From CAZUCD01 sp964618855 (GTDB lineage: Bacteria; Sumerlaeota; Sumerlaeia; SLMS01; JANRJK01), in contig CAZUCD010000029.1 in assembly GCA_964618855.1 (NCBI GenBank), positions 1-30,187 of the forward strand: a stretch of 30,187 nt of DNA, given 5' to 3'. The position numbers were made by a program, and so were the translations under genes. Position 1 is the stretch's first letter; each line of letters starts with the position of its first letter. Positions 23,963-30,187 of this stretch are shown here, piece by piece. The notes under the pieces were generated by a model, which ran no database searches, was not told the DNA's origin, and saw only the letters and a list, made by a program, of their open reading frames with translations.

Positions 23963-26408
23963 TCATGGGCGCCCGACTCTCCAGCCAATCGCGATCGACG
24001 CGACGAGACCCGCGCCGAACAGGGCCCAGCCGGCGCCCCAGCCCGGCGGGCGGTAGCGCATGTTGATGGAGGCAGTCCCCGCCGGGACCTCGACCGCCAT
24101 GAACCGCACCTGCGCCGGCCGGACTGTGAGCTCCCTGCCGGACTGATCGTGCGCGCGCCATCCCGGGTCGTAGCTCTCCCGGATCACGGCGTGGCCGGGG
24201 ACGCTTGGGATCGTGGCGGGGAGGGTAACCTCGAGGCGGTTTGCATCGGGGCGCCGCCAGCGCAGCCCGACGGCCGCCGAGGGCGACAGCGTTGCCGGCG
24301 GGACGCCCTCGATCACGACGGGCTCGGGGCGGCGCTGGAGGTTGTCCCGCAGGAACGCGACCGCCTCGTCCATGCCGGGCGCGGCGGCGACCGAGGTCGC
24401 GGGGAGCCACGAGGCGAACTCGGCCGCGAGCAGCAGGCGGTAGATCCGGACCGGGCCGCGCCTCTCGACAGGCTGCACGTAGGCCGCCATCGAGGGGGCG
24501 TATTCGTTCGTCGTCAGCACCCATGGGGCGGCGGCGGTCGCAACGCCCAGGAGAACCTCGGGCTTGCGGAGGTCCTCCGCGGAGAGGTTGCTCGGGTTCG
24601 CCACCTTCATGACTCCGGTGTGGTACGCCGAGTAGCGCGCGGAGGCGGGGAGCGAATACGCGCGAACGTCCGTGCCGCCCCACAGCACCGGGGTGTTGGG
24701 CGGGGTGAAGTCCTCCGCCCCCACGCGCAGGTTGGCATCGGCGGCAAGCCGGGCGGGCAGGAGCCTGCGGGCGCGTGCGGGATCGCCCCACTCGGCGGGG
24801 GGCTGCGTGTGCAGCGGCAGCCACGCCCGGCCCGAGTCGGCAAGCCACAGCCCCACGAGGACGGCGCAGGCCGCCCCCCGGGCCACCGGGCCCCGAAGTC
24901 CGCACCAGCCCGCCGCGAAAAGGGCGAGCGACGCACCCACCGCGAACCAGCCCCGTGCAAGCGGCAGGCGCGCCGCGTCCGCGAGGCCGACGACGCACGC
25001 CCCCAGCGCGGCGGCCAGAAGCAGGGCTAGCCCGCCGGCGAGGCGGGCACGGGAACCCTCCGGCGCGTGCCGCGGCCAGCCGGAAGCGGCCAGCGCGGCG
25101 CCGCCGACGAGCGCCACGTGCACCAGCAGGCAGAGCCGCGGGTTGCTGTTCATGGAGAAGGGCGGGATCGCGCTGAGCAGCCCGAACAGCGGCGGCACTC
25201 CGAAGGCCAGGATGCCGCCCAGCGCACCCATGACGAGGAGCGCGGCGGCGCGCCAGCGATGCCCCGCGCGCCCACCCCGAAGCAGCGCCGCGCCAAGGAC
25301 CAGGAACACGAGGGGCACCACGCCGACGTACTGCTGGTCCTCCGCGAAGTTCACCGGCCCGGAGTACGGCTGCTCCGCACCGGGGAACGGCGACCCGAGC
25401 GCATGCGGGTCCAGCATCGTGCGCAGGGCCCGCGCCTCCAGCGTCCACTGCGCGCCCCTGCCCCCGGACCTCTCCGCCAGCGTGGAGGAACCGCGGAGCT
25501 GAGCGACGAAGGGCAGCACCATCGGCCCCGAGAGCATGACGCCGAGGAGGATCGCCGCCAGGGGCGCGGCGCGCAGGCGGATCGCAGCCGCACCGACCGC
25601 AAGGCCGGGACGAACGAGCGCGTACACCGCCACCCCAAGGACGCAATTGAACACGGAGTGCGGATGCCCGGAACAGAAAAGCAGCACGGTCAGCGGCGCG
25701 AGCGGCCACGCCCCCCGGACGGAGGCGCGCCAATCGCCCGCCCCCCGCACCCCGGACAACGCCCCGGGGGCACCCCGCAGGCCAGGCTATGGCGTGCGAG
25801 ACCGGCTGCTGGAGGAACACCTGGAACGGCGGCAGCAGGACAAAGCCCGCGCCGAGCGCCCCCTGCCACACGCGGGACAGGCCCAGCGCCCGCGCGAGGA
25901 ACACCGCTCCCATCCACATGGCTCCAACGCGCAGCACCGCGGACCACGCGTAACCGAGCGGCCACGAAAGGCACCACACCGGGATGTTGAACGGGGAAAG
26001 CGGGCCGCCAAGGCCCGTGCCGAGCAGCGATTCCCCGCACCTGAACGCCGGGTTCCAGAACGGAAAGACGCCGTCGCGCAGGCTCCCCCGGATGAACCAC
26101 TGCTGCGGCGCATAGAGGAACGCCTGGTCGTACAGGAGCGGGTTGCGCGGAAAGTCCCTCCAGCCCTCCGGCAGCTCGAAGAACTGGGGGAAGAACCCGA
26201 GCCACATGTCGAACGGACCGAATGCGCGGTCCCCCGCGAGCGAGGGCCAGAGGACGGCCATCGCGACGATGAATCCAGCGGTTGCGATCAGCACGTCGAC
26301 GATGAAGGGACGAAGGCGGTGAAGGACGCCCTCGCCCTCGTCGTCGGAGGCGGCGGGTGGGGGTGCGGGTGCCTGCGCCGACCCGCCGCGGCCGGCCCGG
26401 TGGCTCAC
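23963..26408 (-). pseudogene. YfhO-like multi-pass membrane protein interrupted by one frameshift
   Basis: The two halves are in different frames. The N-terminal half (26408 to about 25787) has a transmembrane helix and then FGPFDMWLGFFPQFFELP and FPFWNPAFRCGESLLG, typical of YfhO family proteins. The C-terminal half (about 25786 to 23963) has about ten hydrophobic segments, HPHSVFNCVLGVAVYAL, NSNPRLCLLVHVAL and a beta-rich extracytoplasmic end (IRESYDPGWRA). The span is 3 x 815 + 1 bases, so one extra base explains the shift; with it removed the protein would be 814 residues. The start is GTG at 26408, overlapping the radical SAM stop (GTGA). Past the junction the first frame stays open and runs in frame through tetR. 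YfhO proteins act in glycolipid or lipoteichoic acid glycosylation; the role here is inferred. A sequencing error is as likely as real decay. Confidence 0.78.
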
Positions 26409-28015
26409 GCCTCGCGCATGGCCTCGACCGCGTGCGCGGCGGGCTTGGGACGGAGGAGTTGGCCGAGCCGCCTGGTGCCGGCACGGACGTAGTTCATCGT
26501 CTGGCGCGGGCCGCCCGCGCGCGCGAGCATGCGCGCGATGTACTTCGGCCGGAGGTACATGCGGAGGAGGCGCTCGCGCCGCCACACGCCCAGCTCCGCG
26601 CTCGACATGCCGGAGAGCGTCCTCAGCGCGCCGTGCGCGTACCCCGCACGCGAAGGGTCGTAGCCCTCCTCGAACAGGTTTTCGCGCAGGGCGATCTCGT
26701 GCAGCTCCGTCCCGGGCAGCGGCGTCGCGATGTTGAAGTCGAAGAAGTCGGGATCAAGCTCCCGAACGAAGTCGTAGGTGCGCTCGAGCGTCTCGGGTGT
26801 CTCCCACGGCAGGCCGATCACGAGGAAGGTGTGGACGCGCAGTCCGGCGCGCTTGCAGCACGCGACCGCCGCGCGCGCCTGGTCCAGCGTCGCGTTCTTC
26901 CGCATGTGCTTGAGCATTTCCTCGTCGCCGCTCTCGACGCCGAACGCGACGACCCAGCACCCGGCGGCCTTCATCGCCGCCGCGCGCTCGTCGTCCATCG
27001 TGTCCACGCGGCTGTTGCAGCCCCAGTGGATGTCGAGCTTCTCCGCGCGTATGGCCGCGCACAGGTCCAGCAGCCAGCGCTTGTTGATCGTGAACGTGTC
27101 CCCGTGGAAGAGGAACTCGCGGATGCCGTAGCGCGCGACGCATTCCTTGAGTTCCGCGACGACGCTCGCGACGGAGCGCGACCTCACGCTGAAGTCCGTC
27201 AGCACCCCGGCGGGGCAGTAGATGCACTTCGCCGGGCATCCGCGGTTGCCGTGCACGACGGTGAGCGGGTTGCCCGTCTCGGGCGAAACATAGAGCTCGT
27301 TGCGCAGCAGGTGGCGCGCGGGCATCGGAAGTTCGTCGAGCTTCTCGCGCAGGACGCGCCTGCCGGTGAAGAGCACGTTTGGCGCGGCCTCCGCCGGCGG
27401 TTCCGCCACGGCCACGGCGGATTCGCGCTCCTCGCGTTTTGCGGCGATGCGGGACACCTGCGACTTGCGCACGGGACGCGTGCAGTTCGCCGTCACCTCG
27501 AGTTCGAAGGAGGCGGGCAGCCCCGGGCGGAAATGCAGCCCGGCGACCTCTGTGAGCGCGCGCCCCGAGGCGAGTTCCTCGACTGCGTCCTCCGACTCGT
27601 TCGGCAGGACAAGGTCCAGCTCCGGCGCGTCCGTCAGCACGTCCACTGCGTTGTGGACGAGCGTCTCGCCCTTCCCGGCGGTGACGATGCCGGGGACGAG
27701 TTCCTTCGCGAGGCGGCAGGTCTCGAGGTCGCCCTTCAGCGTCGCGGTCGTCGAGCTGACGACAAGCAGGTCCGGGGCGAACTCCTTCAGGTCTGCGATG
27801 TAGTCCTGCCACCCCCGCCTCGCGGCGGGATAATCCTCGATGCGGCAGAGCGCCCCCGCGCGTTCCGCGCACGCCGCCGCCATCGCGAGCTCCATCGGTG
27901 GGAACACGATCTGGACCGTCTGGTCCTCGACGGTGCACTGGCACCGGTCGTCCCGCCTGTAGAGGCCGGTCGGGGGGTTGAGGAAGAGTATCTTGCGGAA
28001 GAGTGGCTGCGGCAT
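26405..28015 (-). CDS. B12-binding-domain radical SAM protein
   Basis: Cytoplasmic enzyme of 536 residues. The N-terminal part (about 1-150) is cobalamin-binding-like (ILFLNPPTGLYRRDD, FPPMELAMAAA, PDLLVVSSTTAT), although the classical DxHxxG histidine motif is not evident. A linker rich in charged residues follows (about 190-220). The radical SAM core has CxxxCxxC at Cys260, Cys264 and Cys267 (GCPAKCIYCPAG), then GIREFLFHGDTFTINK and VVAFGVESGDEEML. This class performs methylations, ring contractions and other radical steps in lipid, cofactor or natural-product synthesis; the substrate cannot be told. Its stop overlaps the GTG of the YfhO-like gene, so the two are probably made together, perhaps for a membrane lipid or glycolipid. 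No strong Shine-Dalgarno precedes the ATG at 28015. Confidence 0.88.
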   Translation of the reverse strand: MPQPLFRKILFLNPPTGLYRRDDRCQCTVEDQTVQIVFPPMELAMAAACAERAGALCRIEDYPAARRGWQDYIADLKEFAPDLLVVSSTTATLKGDLETCRLAKELVPGIVTAGKGETLVHNAVDVLTDAPELDLVLPNESEDAVEELASGRALTEVAGLHFRPGLPASFELEVTANCTRPVRKSQVSRIAAKREERESAVAVAEPPAEAAPNVLFTGRRVLREKLDELPMPARHLLRNELYVSPETGNPLTVVHGNRGCPAKCIYCPAGVLTDFSVRSRSVASVVAELKECVARYGIREFLFHGDTFTINKRWLLDLCAAIRAEKLDIHWGCNSRVDTMDDERAAAMKAAGCWVVAFGVESGDEEMLKHMRKNATLDQARAAVACCKRAGLRVHTFLVIGLPWETPETLERTYDFVRELDPDFFDFNIATPLPGTELHEIALRENLFEEGYDPSRAGYAHGALRTLSGMSSAELGVWRRERLLRMYLRPKYIARMLARAGGPRQTMNYVRAGTRRLGQLLRPKPAAHAVEAMREA

Positions 28016-28109
28016 GGGGGGCAGTGTGCCGGGGGAGGGCGCGGACTGGAAAGGGGAAAGCGCGAGCGGGATGGGATCAGGGCCAACCGAAACTACTCTG
28101 TCCCGGCCT

Positions 28110-28409
28110 TCAAACTGGTAGCCCCTCGCGCTCCATGCGTTCCCGGACAATCGGCTTGAGCATGTTCTTGCTGACAAGATGCCCCCGCCGGTGAGTCACG
28201 CGTTCGAGGCACTCCTCGAGTCCGTAGAAGGTCCGAAACGTCGGCGGGGTTACAAACTCCACCGCGATGTCCAAGTCGCTGTCAGCCGTATCCTCCCCCC
28301 GCACGACCGAACCAAACACCCAGAGGCGCCCCACGCTGAAATCGCGTGCAAGTTCCGGCAACCGAAGCCGAAGCTCCGAGAGCAGTGTTGAAATGGGCCG
28401 CTCACTCAT
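28110..28409 (-). CDS. Minimal nucleotidyltransferase (MNT/MntA-like), apparently without partner
   Basis: Small protein of 99 residues with the polymerase-beta-like signature GSVVRGEDTADSDLDIAV (G33, S34, D45, D47), as in antitoxin MntA proteins that modify HEPN toxins by AMP transfer. The C-terminal string GHLVSKNMLKPIVRERM aligns with the family segment in which an Asp normally precedes LV and gives the third metal ligand; here His77 (CAT) stands at that place. No HEPN gene is found on either side. The ATG at 28409 gives the standard family length, and the longer in-frame extension upstream has no family features. It may be a remnant of a toxin-antitoxin pair or act with a distant partner. 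Confidence 0.85.
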   Translation of the reverse strand: MSERPISTLLSELRLRLPELARDFSVGRLWVFGSVVRGEDTADSDLDIAVEFVTPPTFRTFYGLEECLERVTHRRGHLVSKNMLKPIVRERMEREGLPV

Positions 28410-28419
28410 GCGCGAATGA

Positions 28420-28435
28420 ATGCCGGAAACGGCAT
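28420..28435. repeat. Hairpin with a GAAA loop upstream of the nucleotidyltransferase gene
   Basis: ATGCCG (28420-28425) and CGGCAT (28430-28435) pair around GAAA as read on the plus strand. It lies between the small membrane protein gene and the nucleotidyltransferase gene. No T-run follows, so it is not a standard terminator. Confidence 0.3.
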
Positions 28436-28512
28436 GGTCCGGCAAAGGAAAACGACACGCGCATCGGGATAGGGAGTGGGAAGTCCAACTCACCTGGCAT
28501 CACATGGATCAA

Positions 28513-28929
28513 TCAGGGAGAGATCCGCACGCGGGTGAGACGGCCTACCGGATGGACTTCGAGGCGACCATGGGCCGGGTGAGTCAGAATCAGGCGGTTC
28601 GGCGTCTCCTCCACCACGGAGTAGCCGAGACGGACAGATTCTTCGCGGACCACGTCGAGGGAGGTCATGCCGGCGGCTTGCGGGTTAGTGATTTGAAGTT
28701 GGGTACGTCCGGTATCCAAGTCGTGCGTGGCACTCACTTCGCAGTCCTCGGACAGCAGAAAAGGTATCTCTAAGTGCCGATCTACCCACGCGCGATCCTC
28801 GGGCACTTGATCGAACTCGCCCATCGCAAAGCTTGCTGCGACGAGCCCTGTGCCGAGCATCACGCCTCCGAGTACGGCACCAACCATCGCCGAACGGTGA
28901 AGCAGTTGCTGGGATTGGGTCTCCCTCAC
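28513..28929 (-). CDS. Small membrane-anchored protein of unknown function
   Basis: Not recognised. It has 138 residues. After a short polar start (RETQSQQLLHR) one hydrophobic segment spans about residues 14-36 (AMVGAVLGGVMLGTGLVAAS), predicting a single-pass anchor with the remaining ~100 residues outside the cytoplasm. That part is mixed alpha/beta with several acidic residues (VPEDRAWVDRHLEIPF, LDVVREESVRLGYSVVEE). The start is GTG at 28927-28929, forming a GTGA overlap with the stop of the radical SAM/SPASM gene. Translational coupling suggests a shared function with that enzyme. Codon use is less GC-extreme than in most of the window. Confidence 0.65.
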   Translation of the reverse strand: MRETQSQQLLHRSAMVGAVLGGVMLGTGLVAASFAMGEFDQVPEDRAWVDRHLEIPFLLSEDCEVSATHDLDTGRTQLQITNPQAAGMTSLDVVREESVRLGYSVVEETPNRLILTHPAHGRLEVHPVGRLTRVRISP

Positions 28930-30098
28930 CCTGCTTTTTCCGCCATCTGCCGGAAGTGCCCGACGACATGCAGGAGCTTTGCGCGCGCCTCGTCGCTGAA
29001 GCCGCCCTCCCCGGCGCGCCGCTCCGCCTCGTCGATCAACTCCTTGGTGCGCGCAGCGGTAATCTGGTTGAACTGGCCGCAGCCCTTGCAGCCTTCGTGG
29101 TAGCGGCGCTCGATGAAGGTGCGGCGCAGCTCACGCGCCGCGGGGCCGTTGTAGGCCTCGGGCAGGGGGACGGAGGCCGTGTTGCCGTAGCTCACGTCGA
29201 TGTAGCAGCAGGGCTTGATGTTGCCGTCGCGCTCGACGATGACGCCGCGCCACGCCGCGGGGCAGCCATAGCGCACGCCGGGGTCGATCGGCGGCGGGGG
29301 CTCCGGGCGCCAAGGGTGCGGCTTCTGCATGAAGTACACGCAGTCCACCCCAAGCTTCGCGGCCAGCCTCCTCGCGCGCGCGAGGTTCCAGCGGAAGATC
29401 GGGGAGTGGATGATCGAGGCGTGCGCGTGCTCCGGATGGTCGAGGACAAGGTTCGAGAACGCGAGCCGGTCGGCGCCCATCTCCTTCGTCATGCGCACCA
29501 TCGCGCACATGTGCCAGACGTTGTATTTTGAAACGGCGCAGGCGATGTGGACGCGTGGGTGCGCCTGCCCGCGCGCACGGCGGCGCCGCAGCAGCTCCGT
29601 CACGTTTGCCTTCACCGTCTCGAACACGGCCCCATCGCGCAGGAACTCGAAGGTCTGCTTGGTCGGCCCATCCATGGACACGCACAACTCGTCCAGCTTC
29701 GAATCGAGCACGCGGTCGATCATCTCGCTGGTGAGCGACATGCCGTGCGTGGAGGTCATGCAGTAGCTGCCCGTCGCCTTCGACGCCTCGAGCCACTCGA
29801 AGAAGTTCTTGTTCAGGAAGGGCTCGCCGAGGCCGTAGAGGCCCGTGCGGTGGCTCATGGCGAGGTGCGGAATGAGGGGCTCGAAGTGCTCCGTCTTCAT
29901 CAGGCCGCTGCGGATCTCGCCCGGCGCGAACGTCTGCCGCGGGCAGAACGGGCACTTGATGTTGCACACGACGGAAACGGCGATGTCGAAGTGCGTCGGG
30001 CGCGCGACGGTTTCCTCGGCCAGGAAGGTCTGGTCGAGCAGGGCGAGGACGTCGTTGATGGCCTTGGGGTCGTCGAGGACCGGCGGTGCCGCGATCAT
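28926..30098 (-). CDS. Radical SAM protein with SPASM-like C-terminal cluster domain
   Basis: Enzyme of 390 residues. The radical SAM cluster motif CxxxCxxC is at Cys45, Cys49 and Cys52 (VCNIKCPFCPRQ). The core continues with GLYGLGEPFLNK, STHGMSLTSEMIDRVL and ELCVSMDGPTKQTFEFLR, as in MoaA/SPASM-type proteins. C-terminal cysteines (YGCPAAW, NIKPCCYIDV, GCKGCGQFN) form a probable auxiliary iron-sulfur cluster. Such proteins modify peptides or sugars or make cofactors; the substrate is unknown and no precursor peptide was seen nearby. The start is the ATG at 30098, with a G-rich stretch about 11 nt upstream. An in-frame extension reaches into the terminal palindrome and is not conserved-looking. 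The stop overlaps the GTG of the small membrane protein gene. Confidence 0.88.
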   Translation of the reverse strand: MIAAPPVLDDPKAINDVLALLDQTFLAEETVARPTHFDIAVSVVCNIKCPFCPRQTFAPGEIRSGLMKTEHFEPLIPHLAMSHRTGLYGLGEPFLNKNFFEWLEASKATGSYCMTSTHGMSLTSEMIDRVLDSKLDELCVSMDGPTKQTFEFLRDGAVFETVKANVTELLRRRRARGQAHPRVHIACAVSKYNVWHMCAMVRMTKEMGADRLAFSNLVLDHPEHAHASIIHSPIFRWNLARARRLAAKLGVDCVYFMQKPHPWRPEPPPPIDPGVRYGCPAAWRGVIVERDGNIKPCCYIDVSYGNTASVPLPEAYNGPAARELRRTFIERRYHEGCKGCGQFNQITAARTKELIDEAERRAGEGGFSDEARAKLLHVVGHFRQMAEKAG

Positions 30099-30159
30099 GC
30101 GGCGATGTTCCCCCCGGGCACCGCCCACTGGCAAAGAAAAACGGAAAACAGGGACAGGA

Positions 30160-30187
30160 ACCATTTTTTGGCATGCCAAAAAATGGT
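30160..30187. repeat. Perfect 28-bp palindrome at the very end of the window
   Basis: Two 14-bp arms (30160-30173 and 30174-30187, first arm ACCATTTTTTGGCA) are perfect inverted complements with no spacer, and the second arm ends at the last base given. It lies 61 bp upstream of the radical SAM/SPASM start. It could be a regulatory dyad or one end of a larger inverted repeat, or it could be a fold-back assembly artefact at a contig end. Confidence 0.8.

Noticed and set aside
28016..28109. Search for a HEPN toxin gene next to the nucleotidyltransferase
   Set aside because: Only 94 bp without a coding frame of suitable size; the other side holds the unrelated membrane protein gene.
30099..30179. 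Longer N-terminus for the radical SAM/SPASM protein starting at 30179
   Set aside because: The extra residues come from the terminal palindrome and spacer and show no family-like sequence. The ATG at 30098 fits better.
1..30187. CRISPR arrays, tRNA and rRNA genes
   Set aside because: No regularly spaced repeats, cloverleaf with CCA-proximal TPsiC motif, or conserved rRNA strings were noticed on either strand.

Overview
The window is very GC-rich bacterial chromosome-like DNA with long open frames on both strands, so genes were chosen by protein family content, start context and overlap structure. I call 17 protein-coding loci. An O-antigen ligase, LipB and large secreted peptidases with signal peptides point to a Gram-negative-type envelope. 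The mix of a C25 (gingipain-like) peptidase, a lysyl-endopeptidase-like protease with P domains, and a B12-binding radical SAM protein is typical of uncultured lineages such as Sumerlaeota, Hydrogenedentota, Planctomycetota or Myxococcota. The exact phylum cannot be fixed from sequence alone.

Region 1 (247-11450, minus strand) is one tight five-gene operon. In transcription order it encodes a giant secreted C25 cysteine peptidase, a membrane-anchored TPR protein, a multi-pass GT39-like glycosyltransferase, a GDP-6-deoxy-mannose reductase-like SDR, and an O-antigen ligase with a C-terminal TPR-like tail. Three of the four junctions are 4-bp overlaps with GTG or TTG starts. It looks like a surface-glycan assembly operon headed by an extracellular peptidase.

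Region 2 (11561-15832) holds aroQ on the plus strand and, convergent to it across a strong hairpin terminator, a 1244-residue secreted trypsin-fold protease with duplicated accessory domains.

Region 3 (16117-19479, plus strand) holds lipB, an SLC13-type transporter overlapping it by 4 bp, and an FAD-dependent amine or amino-acid oxidase.

Region 4 (about 19500-23250) is a two-gene insert of visibly lower GC on the minus strand: an AAA+ ATPase (IetA-like) followed after 3 nt by a subtilisin-like protease (IetS-like). This matches ietAS, known as a plasmid stability (toxin-antitoxin-like) locus and reported as an anti-phage defence system. It is the most notable functional system here.

Region 5 (23256-28015, minus strand) holds a B12-binding radical SAM enzyme overlapping a YfhO-like membrane protein, which carries an apparent +1 frameshift. 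They are followed by a TetR regulator with its own likely operator.

Region 6 (28110-30187, minus strand) holds a radical SAM/SPASM protein coupled to a small membrane-anchored unknown protein, then a minimal nucleotidyltransferase with no HEPN partner. The window ends in a perfect 28-bp palindrome. No tRNA, rRNA, CRISPR array or insertion sequence was recognised.
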